From Bacteroides oleiciplenus YIT 12058 (GTDB lineage Bacteria > Bacteroidota > Bacteroidia > Bacteroidales > Bacteroidaceae), in contig NZ_JH992945.1 of NCBI RefSeq assembly GCF_000315485.1, positions 124,001 through 188,000 on the forward strand: a stretch of 64,000 nucleotides of DNA, read 5' to 3'. How positions within the stretch are numbered: position 1 is the first letter of the stretch; every line of letters starts with the position of its first letter. A model generated the notes under the pieces. The model was not told the DNA's origin. It searched no databases and saw only the letters and a program-made list of their open reading frames with translations. Position numbers and translations under genes: made by a program. This document shows, piece by piece, positions 34,432 to 43,430 of the stretch.

Positions 34432-34816
34432 TCGTCTTATCTATTCTTATTTGATGTATGACATATTTGTTCTGTACTTTTCTAAAGAAACAATTCACCC
34501 GAAAGTTTCCGTTCTTAGTCGCCAAAGTACCGATGATGAAACTCGACTCATCGCGCTTTCCCTGGTGATTCACATCAAAACTGCTGACTTTGTTATCGTC
34601 GAAGAAAGCGGCCATAGTCTCTTCCGCCGTTTTCTTGTTAGCATTCGTCGTGCGATTTTGAATAATCAAATCCACTTTATCACCCAGATACCTGTTTAGT
34701 TCCTGAGAGTTTCCCTTCTTGAAGGCTGCAATCGCCCCTGCAGGCACGTCCTGCGCGGAGAGCGAAGACATCCATACGAAGAGACAGGTCAACAGCAAAA
34801 CTACTCGCTTTTTCAT
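34424..34816 (-). CDS. DUF4783-type secreted protein
   Basis: 130 residues from the ATG at 34816. An earlier in-frame ATG at 34891 is rejected because the -7 box TACCTTTG lies between the two and the signal peptide (KKRVVLLLTCLFVWMSSLSAQ) starts here. The mature part, IAAFKKGNSQELNRYLGDKVDLI ... VSSFDVNHQGKRDESSFIIGTLATKNGNFRVNCFFRK, fits the NTF2-like DUF4783 family. Function is unknown. It overlaps nadC by 8 bases. Confidence 0.8.
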   Translation of the reverse strand: MKKRVVLLLTCLFVWMSSLSAQDVPAGAIAAFKKGNSQELNRYLGDKVDLIIQNRTTNANKKTAEETMAAFFDDNKVSSFDVNHQGKRDESSFIIGTLATKNGNFRVNCFFRKVQNKYVIHQIRIDKTNE

Positions 34817-34838
34817 AATCACAAGTATTAATGATACG

Positions 34839-34846
34839 CAAAGGTA
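34839..34846 (-). promoter_or_regulatory. -7 box of the DUF4783-nadC operon
   Basis: TACCTTTG on the minus strand, 23 bases before the ATG at 34816. Confidence 0.6.
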
Positions 34847-34878
34847 AGCATTTACTGTAAAATACAATAAAAAAGTAC

Positions 34879-34886
34879 TAATTTTG
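34879..34886 (+). promoter_or_regulatory. -7 box of rlmH
   Basis: TAATTTTG on the plus strand, 25 bases before the rlmH ATG; divergent from the DUF4783-nadC promoter. Confidence 0.55.
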
Positions 34887-34910
34887 TGCACGAATCAGAA
34901 CTAAAGCTGC

Positions 34911-35384
34911 ATGAAAACAACCTTACTCGTCGTTGGAAGAACCGTAGAACAACATTTTATCACTGCCATTAATGACTATGTGCAGCGCACCAAACGCTAC
35001 CTGTCATTCGATATGGAAGTCATCCCGGAATTGAAGAATACCAAGAGCCTTTCCATGGAAGTACAGAAAGAAAAAGAAGGGGAATTGATATGTAAGGCAT
35101 TCCAGCCGGGCGACGTCATCGTATTGCTGGACGAGGGGGGAAAAGAAATGCGCTCCATAGAGTTTGCAGACTATATGAAGCGCAAGATGAATACCGTAAA
35201 TAAACGGCTTGTATTCGTTATCGGAGGACCGTATGGTTTCTCACAAAAAGTATATCAGGCGGCACACGAGAAGATGTCTCTCTCCAAAATGACATTTTCA
35301 CATCAGATGGTGCGGCTTATTTTCGTGGAGCAATTATACCGGGCCATGAACATACTTAATGGCGGACCCTATCACCACGAATAG
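34911..35384 (+). CDS. rlmH: 23S rRNA (pseudouridine1915-N3)-methyltransferase
   Basis: 157 residues, the standard length. SPOUT-fold marks are LLDEGGKEMRSIEFADYMKRKM, FVIGGPYGFS and the C-terminal knot LSKMTFSHQMVRLIFVEQLYRAMNILNGGPYHHE. It methylates the pseudouridine at position 1915 of 23S rRNA late in ribosome assembly. It converges on fkp with only 4 bases between the two stop codons. Confidence 0.96.
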   Translation: MKTTLLVVGRTVEQHFITAINDYVQRTKRYLSFDMEVIPELKNTKSLSMEVQKEKEGELICKAFQPGDVIVLLDEGGKEMRSIEFADYMKRKMNTVNKRLVFVIGGPYGFSQKVYQAAHEKMSLSKMTFSHQMVRLIFVEQLYRAMNILNGGPYHHE

Positions 35385-35388
35385 TATT

Positions 35389-38244
35389 TTAAGACCTCGA
35401 CACCTGGAACCCAGCCCCTGAAAGTGACATTTCCACAAACCGCGCCCGCGGATTCGGCACATTCTGCATCAATGTCTCCCGGATACGCAGTGCTGCCTGC
35501 GGATCTTTCGCCACCATATACAGATAACCACCCCCACCGGCACCCGGAAGTTTATATCCCAGCGTGTAATCTTTAATACGATCGATTATCGCTTCCACCG
35601 CCGGAGGATTTGTTCCGCAATCCAACGCTTTATTCTGCATCCAGGTCTTACCAATCAGTGCGCCGTAAGTTTCAAAATCATTCCGCTGAATAGCTTCCGC
35701 CATATCCAATGCATGTGCTTTCATATCTTCCAATATGCCCAGATGAACAGATGAATTAAGGAACATAGAACGCACTATTTCTGCCAGAATACCTTTGGCT
35801 GTACGGGTAATACCAGTATAATATAGTAAATGGCAATCGCGATATTCAGGGTGCGTAAAGAGATGTTCGGGCAACCAACGTATCAACGGATTTTGCACAA
35901 AACCCGGTTCCGTCTGCAATAGTTTGATGCCTTGCAGCACGCCTCCATACTGGTCTTGCCAACCGCCACCTGTTGTCAACAACTGTTCCAGGGCAAGGGT
36001 GCGGCGGCATATTTCATTCTTATCCCACATCAGACCACAAAAATCACTCAAAGAACCCAATACGGTAGAAGCCAGTATCGAACTGGTTCCCAAGCCTGAA
36101 CCTGCGGGAATAGCGGACAATAAAGTAATTTCTATCCCTGTGCCGAATGCCTGCAACTGCTTTTCCAAAGAAGGATAAGCCACCTCCGAAAATGCCGGAC
36201 CAAACCCTGCCAGCGTCAACGCCGCTTTCGGAATAGAGAAAGGAGAACCAATCTGGCAGTAGTCCTGCAATTCGTCGAAATTGTTCACCACTTCCATCGC
36301 TCCCATATCGATGGAGCGCAATACGATATGGAAGTCCTTACAAGGTTTCACATAAACCTGCAAAGGGGGCTGACCGTTCAGTTCTATTGCCAGGTTCACT
36401 ACGTTTCCTCCGGCAAAGAGAGAATAGGGTGGAGTATCCGTCCAGCCACCGGCAGCATCTATACGCACAGGGCTACGTCCCCATACAATCTGGTCGCCAT
36501 ATACGTTCAGGTGCGGGCGGCTTTTCCGTTCGTACAAATCTGCAATCAGTCCCTCACGCAACAGACCGAAAGCTTCTTTTTCATCATTTTGGAAATCAGT
36601 TCCATTCAGCTTATCTATCTGCGCCCGGAGCATACGATTATGAATACGCTGCATCTGGGGAGCATCAGCCGGCAATATATCCGGCTTCTTCAATTCTAAA
36701 TGATGGAAATCTTCTGCAACATCAGCTAAGTCCAACTGATAGAACACGCTTTTCTCATAGTTGCATGCCAGCAACTCCCAGTTGTTTTTCCGAAAACTCT
36801 TTCTTTGCGCATATAAGCGGCGTAAATCAGCCTGCGCTGAAATTTCATCAGCAGATAACCGTTGACTGTTCAGCCAAATTTCTTTGCCTTCTGTCAAATC
36901 AGGTTCCGAAACCATCCAACGGAGTACCTTTCCCATCTGCTCGATATCTGCTATTACAGGAAAAATCTCCGCTGCCTGCAAGTCGTCCTTCCTTCCGGTT
37001 ACGTCATCTGCAGTCAGCCCGCGCTCAGCCAGCCAAGTTGGGAAAGATAAACCCAGAAACAAGGTCTTTTCATCCCGAACATCTCCCTTGAATACATCGT
37101 CGAAACCATACGGACGAACCACCCAACTCTCTTTTCCAAGAGGCACAACATCTACGCAGACTCCATCAGGAAGAGTCAGCGCCCAGTTATTTTCCGGTAC
37201 ACCCGTGATGATTTGTCGAGAACCGATAGTCCACGATGTTCCAATAAAGCTATTTTCAATCCAGAGGTTATCATTCTTTGAAGAAAGAGATACATGTATT
37301 TCCGCATTTTGTACAAATATCGCAGGATTCGGCTTCACTTTACGATGCATAATCTGACGCTGGTCATATACTTTATTTTGCAATGTAACAGTCGAAGAAA
37401 GCAATTCACGGCTCGTTCCATAATGATAAAATTCACCACCCGGCAATGGCAATATGGCTACGGAAAGTTTATTCAATTCGTCATCACTGATGCGCGGATG
37501 GTTTCCTAAAGATAGACCGAAGTCCGAATATAAATCATAGTACTTCAAATCCGAATACGGAATATCTTTATCCGAAGCACCTTCCACTTTCTGCGAACGT
37601 TTCATCAACAATTCCACCGCCCGATCACTTAGCAACCAGATACCTATATCCATCAGAAAGAGATGAGTCTTGGACAGATTTTCCAGTTCATGCAATGACG
37701 GTTTCTGGAGCATAAAGTCCAGCTCCTCCGGGTGTTTTCTATCAGAGACGAATACGCCATGATGGGTAGCCAGCACCGGATCTACCCATAGTCCGTAGCA
37801 TACCACATCTGCATCCGGTATTTCCTGCAAAGGTTTCTCTGCACGTATATACACATCACCACTGGCAATCAGCGTACGTAAATCCTCCGGCGCCCGTTCC
37901 ATAATTTTTTCGTAGAGCGGAAGTTGAAGAGATAACAGGTTCTGCCCCAGCTTCTGCCCGCGTGCCCAACGGAATACGGGTATCGGAGTCAGTATCTTAC
38001 CCGAAGGAGCATATCCCGGCAGGCGACGACTTTGTCCGCCTGCATGCAGCAGGATACGTTTTTCTGTGGAGTGTTCTGTCTTTTGGTTTCTATACCATTC
38101 CCGTAAAAGCCAGGTAGTTCCCCCACCCGATCCCAGTTTCATACCTACAGGATCAGATGTACAGAACCACTCCGTACGGTCCACATTTTCCAGTTCATAG
38201 AATGCCGACACAAGATTAGGCGGCAAGGATAATAATTTTTGCAT
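35389..38244 (-). CDS. fkp: Bifunctional L-fucokinase / GDP-L-fucose pyrophosphorylase
   Basis: 951 residues, almost the length known for B. fragilis Fkp. The N-terminal part (~1-430) is the guanylyltransferase (LLHAGGQSRRLPGYAPSGKILTPIPVF, SDLKYYDLYSDFGLSLG). The C-terminal part (~580-951) is a GHMP kinase with VRIDAAGGWTDTPPYSLFAGG, AIPAGSGLGTSSILAS and YKLPGAGGGGYLYMV. It salvages free L-fucose to fucose-1-phosphate and then GDP-fucose, used in known Bacteroides to decorate capsule and glycoproteins. It strongly suggests a gut lifestyle. Confidence 0.97.
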   Translation of the reverse strand: MQKLLSLPPNLVSAFYELENVDRTEWFCTSDPVGMKLGSGGGTTWLLREWYRNQKTEHSTEKRILLHAGGQSRRLPGYAPSGKILTPIPVFRWARGQKLGQNLLSLQLPLYEKIMERAPEDLRTLIASGDVYIRAEKPLQEIPDADVVCYGLWVDPVLATHHGVFVSDRKHPEELDFMLQKPSLHELENLSKTHLFLMDIGIWLLSDRAVELLMKRSQKVEGASDKDIPYSDLKYYDLYSDFGLSLGNHPRISDDELNKLSVAILPLPGGEFYHYGTSRELLSSTVTLQNKVYDQRQIMHRKVKPNPAIFVQNAEIHVSLSSKNDNLWIENSFIGTSWTIGSRQIITGVPENNWALTLPDGVCVDVVPLGKESWVVRPYGFDDVFKGDVRDEKTLFLGLSFPTWLAERGLTADDVTGRKDDLQAAEIFPVIADIEQMGKVLRWMVSEPDLTEGKEIWLNSQRLSADEISAQADLRRLYAQRKSFRKNNWELLACNYEKSVFYQLDLADVAEDFHHLELKKPDILPADAPQMQRIHNRMLRAQIDKLNGTDFQNDEKEAFGLLREGLIADLYERKSRPHLNVYGDQIVWGRSPVRIDAAGGWTDTPPYSLFAGGNVVNLAIELNGQPPLQVYVKPCKDFHIVLRSIDMGAMEVVNNFDELQDYCQIGSPFSIPKAALTLAGFGPAFSEVAYPSLEKQLQAFGTGIEITLLSAIPAGSGLGTSSILASTVLGSLSDFCGLMWDKNEICRRTLALEQLLTTGGGWQDQYGGVLQGIKLLQTEPGFVQNPLIRWLPEHLFTHPEYRDCHLLYYTGITRTAKGILAEIVRSMFLNSSVHLGILEDMKAHALDMAEAIQRNDFETYGALIGKTWMQNKALDCGTNPPAVEAIIDRIKDYTLGYKLPGAGGGGYLYMVAKDPQAALRIRETLMQNVPNPRARFVEMSLSGAGFQVSRS

Positions 38245-38361
38245 CTCCGATTGCTATATTGCTTAATTTGTTAGCTGCAAAATAAAGCAATCTTAAGCAA
38301 AATCCACGAAAAGTTTTTAATTATTTTGATGGTGGAGACGGAAATATCTCCACCGGGATTC

Positions 38362-38724
38362 TCAATTCTCCAACATAGATATGACTTGCTCCAATATTAC
38401 AGGCATTTCGTGGGTGGTATTCTTAATCGCAGCTATCTGTTCCTTTCCTTCAGCAGTTAAAGAAAAATGCATCTGACGTTTATCGACTTTGCCTACAACA
38501 CGGGCAATCAGCTTCTTTTCTTCCACAGATCGTATCAATTTGGAAGTATTGGAATGAGTAAGTCCCAAAGCCTCCGCTATCTCTCCGGAAGTCAGTCGGG
38601 GATGATCCAGGAGCGCACAGAGCAACATTCCCTCATTTAAAGAGAGATTATATTGCAGCATAAACTGGGTTTCAAACTCGGCTATTGCCCGATAGATATC
38701 ACGTATCTTACATAAGTCCTTCAT
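38362..38724 (-). CDS. MarR-family transcriptional regulator
   Basis: 120 residues with the winged helix LNEGMLLCALLDHPRLTSGEIAEALGLTHSNTSKLIRSVEEKKLIARVVGKVDKRQMHFSLTAEGKEQI. The dimer helices at both ends are short. It lies 36 bases downstream of the large sulfur-transfer oxidoreductase on the same strand, so it is probably in the same transcript and may regulate it. A TTTCC-AAA-GGAAA palindrome lies upstream of that operon. There is no cysteine in the usual sensing place, so its ligand is unclear. Confidence 0.88.
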   Translation of the reverse strand: MKDLCKIRDIYRAIAEFETQFMLQYNLSLNEGMLLCALLDHPRLTSGEIAEALGLTHSNTSKLIRSVEEKKLIARVVGKVDKRQMHFSLTAEGKEQIAAIKNTTHEMPVILEQVISMLEN

Positions 38725-38760
38725 ATTATTCTATTTCTTATTCACTTAATAAACAAACAA

Positions 38761-41238
38761 CTATATGAAAAGGTTGACATTCGCTTTATCGGCCCTCTCC
38801 ATGTAAGTAGCAACACCACCGATAGTTACCTCATCCAACAACTCTTCCCGGCTTATCCCCATCATATCCATAGACATCTGACAAGCTATAAATTCCACTC
38901 CCTGGGCAAGGGCCTGAGCACGAAGTGATTCCAGAGAATCCACACCTTTCCGCTTCATCAGAAAACGCATCATCTTGCTGCCCATGCCAAACATATTCAT
39001 TTGAGATAACTTCAACCTCAAAGAACTGGAAGGAAGCATCATGCCAAACATCTTGCCAAAAATATCTTTCTGCACTTTCGGTTTCTGTACTTTCTTCAAA
39101 ACATTCAGTCCCCAGAAAGTAAAGAAGACCGTAACCTTCTGACCAGTCGCCGCAGCGCCATTTGCCAATACAAAGGTAGCTAAAGCTTTGTCTAAATCAT
39201 CACTAAACAGAATAAAAGTCTTTCCTCTGCCCGAAGCTACACTTCCTGCTGACGGACAAACCGCCGCCGGATCGCCTTTCTCTATCACCACTGTATGGCG
39301 TCCTTTTTCTTCATAAATATCAATCAGTTGATTGCCTGTTGTATCGCACCAAGCGGAAGCGTCCCGTGCAAAACCGGCATCTGTAGCCACAATCTCCACT
39401 CGTTCGCCCGGCGCAAGGGTATCCATCGCTTTCTTAACCTGCATGATGGGGCCGGGACATTGCAGACCGCAAGCATTTATCTTCAAAGTCTCCTTGGCAG
39501 GTGCAGAAACCACAGAAGCAGGATTCGGTTGTGATGCAACGGTCGGTTGTACGGCAGGAGTACTCTGCGAACTGATTTCTGCAGGAACAGGCACCGGAGC
39601 AACAGCAGCAGAATAAAGTTTATATCCTCCGGATAGATTACGCACATTTTTGTAACCACGCCCCATCAGGATACGTTGTGTAAGGTATCCACGCAATCCA
39701 ACAGCACAGAACAAGACTACCGGCTTATCAGTGGGAATTTCTGTAATACGTTCACGTATATCATCCAAAGGGATATTTACCGCTCCCGAAATCGTGCCGA
39801 AAGAATATTCTTCTGCCGTACGGGTATCCACCAACATCACTTCCTTCTTTTGTTCGACCAGCTCGCGCCAGGTAATAACAGGCATTGCACCGCTTATAAT
39901 ATTGGAAGCCACATATCCGGCAATGGCAATAGGATCTTTAGCAGAAGAGAACGGAGGCGCATAAGTATGTTCTGTTTCCATCAGATCGTAAACCGTCCCA
40001 CCCTGTTTGATAAGCCCGGCAATCTGATCGATGCGTTTATCTACACCCTCATAGCCAATGCACTGTGCACCATACAACTTTCCTGTGGTAGGATGGAAAG
40101 TAAGTTTCAAAGTCAGGGGAAGAGCATCCGGATAGTATCCTGCATGGGAAGCGGAATGCGTAACGGAACTTTGATATTCCATATTCCATTGTTTCAGGCG
40201 TTTGGCAGCAAGTCCTGTAGAAGCAACTGTCATATCAAATACCTTAGCAATAGAAGTACCAATGGCACCTTCATAAGAAACGGTATTGCCAAATACCATA
40301 TTATCAGCTACAATACGTCCCTGACGATTAGCAGGGTTCGCCAGATAATTCAGCCACGGTTTACCGGTTAGGGGATGCGGATATTCGATAGCATCACCTA
40401 CGGCATAAATATCTTTTTCAGAGGTTTCCAGATATTCATCTACCCAGATACCACCCGCCTCTCCTATTTTCAGTCCTGCTTGTTTTGCCAAAGCTGTTGC
40501 CGGACGTACTCCGATAGAGAGCAACACCATATCTGCAGGAATCGTCTTTCCGCTTTTCAGGAAGACAGTGATACCTTGCTCTGTACGCTGAAAATGAGTA
40601 ACGCCTTCTTCCAGATATAGAGAGACGCCTTTCTGTATCAAATGTTGATGAACAGGAGCCGCCATGGAAAAGTCGATGGGTGCCATCACCTGATTCCCCA
40701 TCTCCACCACTGACACAGCAACTCCGGCATGGCGTAGATTTTCCGCCATTTCCAAACCGATAAAGCCTGCACCAACAACAACCGCACGCTTCACAGCATG
40801 TTCCGTGAGATAGGATTTTATATGATCGGTATCTTCGACGTTGCGGAGAGTGAAAATTCCTTCGGAATCGATACCTTCTAATGGGGGCCGTACGGGTGTG
40901 GCTCCCGGGGACAGTAAAAGTTTATCGTAAGCTTCTTTATATTCGCGTCCATCGGCTGTACGAATGGTAATTGTTTTATTCTGCGGATGAATGGCAATCA
41001 CTTCATTTTCCACACGCACATCTACTCGGAAACGCTGACTGAAAGAAGCTGGTGTCTGCACCAACAATTTCTCACGCTCAGCAATGACGCCACCTATATA
41101 ATAAGGTAAACCGCAATTGGCATACGATATATACTTGCCTTTCTCCAGTAAAAGGATATCAGACATCTCATCAATTCTTCTCAAACGGGCAGCAGCCGTA
41201 GCTCCTCCGGCAACTCCACCAACAATCACATACTTCAT
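38761..41238 (-). CDS. CoA-disulfide reductase-like fusion: oxidoreductase-rhodanese-TusA-DsrE
   Basis: 825 residues in four parts. Residues 1-~450 are a FAD/NAD(P)H disulfide reductase (VGGVAGGATAAARLRR; Cys43 in YANCGLPYYIGG; AVGDAIEYPHPLTGKPW). Residues ~460-550 are a rhodanese with active Cys in VVLFCAVGLRGY. Residues ~585-660 are TusA-like, with the CxxP-type INACGLQCPGPIMQVKKAMD. Residues ~670-825 are DsrE-like (KTFILFSDDLDKALATFVLANGAAATGQKVTVFFTFWGLNVL). A Pro/Ala/Ser linker separates parts 2 and 3. Such fusions relay persulfide sulfur or reduce CoA and polysulfide disulfides. It is followed by a MarR regulator. Confidence 0.93.
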   Translation of the reverse strand: MKYVIVGGVAGGATAAARLRRIDEMSDILLLEKGKYISYANCGLPYYIGGVIAEREKLLVQTPASFSQRFRVDVRVENEVIAIHPQNKTITIRTADGREYKEAYDKLLLSPGATPVRPPLEGIDSEGIFTLRNVEDTDHIKSYLTEHAVKRAVVVGAGFIGLEMAENLRHAGVAVSVVEMGNQVMAPIDFSMAAPVHQHLIQKGVSLYLEEGVTHFQRTEQGITVFLKSGKTIPADMVLLSIGVRPATALAKQAGLKIGEAGGIWVDEYLETSEKDIYAVGDAIEYPHPLTGKPWLNYLANPANRQGRIVADNMVFGNTVSYEGAIGTSIAKVFDMTVASTGLAAKRLKQWNMEYQSSVTHSASHAGYYPDALPLTLKLTFHPTTGKLYGAQCIGYEGVDKRIDQIAGLIKQGGTVYDLMETEHTYAPPFSSAKDPIAIAGYVASNIISGAMPVITWRELVEQKKEVMLVDTRTAEEYSFGTISGAVNIPLDDIRERITEIPTDKPVVLFCAVGLRGYLTQRILMGRGYKNVRNLSGGYKLYSAAVAPVPVPAEISSQSTPAVQPTVASQPNPASVVSAPAKETLKINACGLQCPGPIMQVKKAMDTLAPGERVEIVATDAGFARDASAWCDTTGNQLIDIYEEKGRHTVVIEKGDPAAVCPSAGSVASGRGKTFILFSDDLDKALATFVLANGAAATGQKVTVFFTFWGLNVLKKVQKPKVQKDIFGKMFGMMLPSSSLRLKLSQMNMFGMGSKMMRFLMKRKGVDSLESLRAQALAQGVEFIACQMSMDMMGISREELLDEVTIGGVATYMERADKANVNLFI

Positions 41239-41268
41239 ATTTATTCTCTTTTTAGATTAAGAACAATA

Positions 41269-41276
41269 CAAAGTTA
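41269..41276 (-). promoter_or_regulatory. -7 box of the sulfur-transfer/MarR operon
   Basis: TAACTTTG on the minus strand, 30 bases before the ATG at 41238. Confidence 0.5.
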
Positions 41277-41301
41277 GAAATTGTTTTCCTATAACTAATA
41301 T

Positions 41302-41314
41302 TTTCCAAAGGAAA
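41302..41314. promoter_or_regulatory. Candidate operator palindrome TTTCC-AAA-GGAAA
   Basis: A 13-base perfect inverted repeat 26 bases upstream of the -7 box, where the -33 region would be. It could be the site of the MarR protein encoded at the end of the operon. Confidence 0.4.
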
Positions 41315-41378
41315 TTATCATAATATACAGATTAACAGCATCTGTTAGCACTAATTTGAGGATATAAAAGAAGAGAGA

Positions 41379-42848
41379 TTACCAGTTAAGTTTATCGAAA
41401 CCGGCAACTGTATACCATTCGGTAGAACGGTAAGCTTTGTCCGTAAGATTATCAGAAGCGGTAGGGATATAGCAAGATACGCCATTAGTATTTTCCATAG
41501 AAAACATCGCAACATAAGAAGAATAATTCATAGGGGTAGTATTCCAATATGCTACAGTAGCATCAAAAGCACGCTTCCATGTTGCATAAGCACTATCATC
41601 AGCAATCAGATGCATCATACCTAACAAATCATAGTAACCGACATGACCATCCTGATACCCGCCGGAACCTCCACGTTGATCATAGTCAAAGACAGATGAG
41701 CGAAGCTGTGCCTTATCGGCTGCTTCAGGCAAAATTTCCTTCGTAACCCGGGCCAGTTCATCCAACTGATCTGTTTTCAATACACACACAGATGCTCCAC
41801 CCGTCCAGTTAGTGTTTGAAATACCTTTACCACCATCATACTTAGCCGCATAAGGTTCATAGTAAGCCTTGCCTATATTCACAGCCACCTCCCCTGTAGA
41901 AAACATGGCAGGCACCACCTCATCATACGAGGCACCCGGACCTGGAATTTCAGTTGGAGAACCAATACAATAGTTTGTGTAATCACGCAACTCATAAGCC
42001 ACTTCTACAGATTGCATAAAACAGGCGTCAAACAGGATAAAATCAAAGGAAGGAGCAGTTGCTAATATTTCGACAAACTCTGAAATATTCATTCGATTAT
42101 CACCATTACCTGTATCCTGCCCTACCCAACGGGTACCGGCAGTCAACGGATAGGGAAGCCATCCATCGCCATGTGACCAGTAAACCAATCCATAGCTCTC
42201 AGCCTGATATTTTGAATTTGAGAAGACGTCCGCAAACACTTCCTGCGTTTCGGCAACACCCACAGAATTACGGCTTCCATACGTTTTCACCACAGTTTCC
42301 GTAACCGCTCCGTTTTCATTTTTCAGTTCAATCAAACGGGGAGATGAACTACCTTTTACATCTATATAAACCAATAGATTCGCATTGTTATCGCCTATCA
42401 ATGCCATACCTTCCTTCATTTCAGCCAAGTCCCCCAGAGCAAAAGTAGAAAGACTATTGTCCGCTGCAAGGTATACCAGCACAGTGCGACCTCCTTTAAC
42501 AGATACGCTTGACTGAACCGTCACTTTACAAACGGCCTCCTTTCCACCATCTTCCGTAATTACGGTTATGGTTGTTCTCCCCGATTTCAAAGCAGTGACT
42601 TTGCCATTCGCGTCAACCGTAGCCACACTTGCATTACTGGATTTCCAGGTAACCTTCTTATTGGTAGCATTATCCGGGGTCACAACAGCTATCAGAGTCT
42701 CACTTTTGCCCTCTTTCAATGAAAGTTCACTTCTGTTCAATTCAATGCCCGTTACGGCAGCAACATCCGGCTCCCCATCATTGTCACCACAGGAAACAAA
42801 TAATACAGAAAAGCAAATCCATAGAAGAAAATAAAGTTTAGTTCTCAT
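41379..42848 (-). CDS. C11 clostripain-like cysteine protease lipoprotein with BIG2 domain
   Basis: 489 residues. The lipobox LFVSC is followed by a bacterial Ig-like BIG2 domain (~32-112: VTGIELNRSELSLKEGKSETLIAVVTPDNATNKKVTWKSSNASVATVDANGKVTAL). The protease domain begins GRTVLVYLAADNSLS, with catalytic His in YWSHGDGW and Cys in FILFDACFMQSVEVAYEL. Family C11 enzymes cut after Arg or Lys and may self-activate. It is expected on the outer membrane surface or in the periplasm. Monocistronic. Confidence 0.92.
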   Translation of the reverse strand: MRTKLYFLLWICFSVLFVSCGDNDGEPDVAAVTGIELNRSELSLKEGKSETLIAVVTPDNATNKKVTWKSSNASVATVDANGKVTALKSGRTTITVITEDGGKEAVCKVTVQSSVSVKGGRTVLVYLAADNSLSTFALGDLAEMKEGMALIGDNNANLLVYIDVKGSSSPRLIELKNENGAVTETVVKTYGSRNSVGVAETQEVFADVFSNSKYQAESYGLVYWSHGDGWLPYPLTAGTRWVGQDTGNGDNRMNISEFVEILATAPSFDFILFDACFMQSVEVAYELRDYTNYCIGSPTEIPGPGASYDEVVPAMFSTGEVAVNIGKAYYEPYAAKYDGGKGISNTNWTGGASVCVLKTDQLDELARVTKEILPEAADKAQLRSSVFDYDQRGGSGGYQDGHVGYYDLLGMMHLIADDSAYATWKRAFDATVAYWNTTPMNYSSYVAMFSMENTNGVSCYIPTASDNLTDKAYRSTEWYTVAGFDKLNW

Positions 42849-42903
42849 GAGCTTAAGCGATAATTGATAAAAGCCTTATTTTACTAAGGCTATAAAGACG
42901 GGT

Positions 42904-43314
42904 TTATTCTTCCGGTTTCTTAAAGCGGAATGCTTCAGAAGCAACAGGCATCAGCACTATTGTTTTGTTTTTCTTATATTTAGACTTTACTTTCGCAGCT
43001 TCTTTCTCCAACTTTTTCTTGTTCTCAGAGAAGTAAATCATGCAAGTATAATCCAGACATCTCAAATCATATTCCAGATAGTTCTTCAACTGATACGTGT
43101 ATAAATCACGCTTCGGCAGGAAACCATTCTTGTCCAGCTTCACACTGTCCAATGCTTGAATATCGGTAAAGTATACCACTGTATCATTGAAAGAAGCAGC
43201 AACGCCAAATGCATACACAGCCTTTTCCTTATCCCCTTTTCCTTTTTTGAATGAGAATGCCGAGCACACCATGAAGACCAAAGCTACGGCAAAAAGTATA
43301 CGAACGTATTTCAT
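42904..43314 (-). CDS. Small secreted protein of unknown function
   Basis: 136 residues from the ATG at 43314. A longer frame from 43374 is rejected because the terminator at 43355-43395 and the -7 box TATCTTTG (43346-43353) lie in between. The signal peptide is KYVRILFAVALVFMVCSAFS. The mature part is Lys-rich (KKGKGDKEKAVYAFGVAASFNDTVVYFTDIQAL ... KKLEKEAAKVKSKYKKNKT). No family is recognised; it looks like a periplasmic protein common in Bacteroides. Confidence 0.75.
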   Translation of the reverse strand: MKYVRILFAVALVFMVCSAFSFKKGKGDKEKAVYAFGVAASFNDTVVYFTDIQALDSVKLDKNGFLPKRDLYTYQLKNYLEYDLRCLDYTCMIYFSENKKKLEKEAAKVKSKYKKNKTIVLMPVASEAFRFKKPEE

Positions 43315-43345
43315 AATAATATAATATTTGCGCATTAAATTGCGG

Positions 43346-43353
43346 CAAAGATA
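43346..43353 (-). promoter_or_regulatory. -7 box of the 42904-43314 gene
   Basis: TATCTTTG on the minus strand, 32 bases before the ATG at 43314 and directly after the terminator of the upstream sigma gene. Confidence 0.6.
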
Positions 43354-43354
43354 A

Positions 43355-43395
43355 CAAAAAAAACCGGCGGTCAAAGCATGACCTACCGGTTTTTA
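43355..43395. terminator. Terminator of rpoD
   Basis: Stem AAAACCGGCGGTCA / TGACCTACCGGTTTT around an AAGCA loop. On the minus strand the second arm runs into eight T. Confidence 0.85.
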
Positions 43396-43430
43396 ATTCT
43401 TTCTATTTGTCGGAAATTGATATTTCTTAT

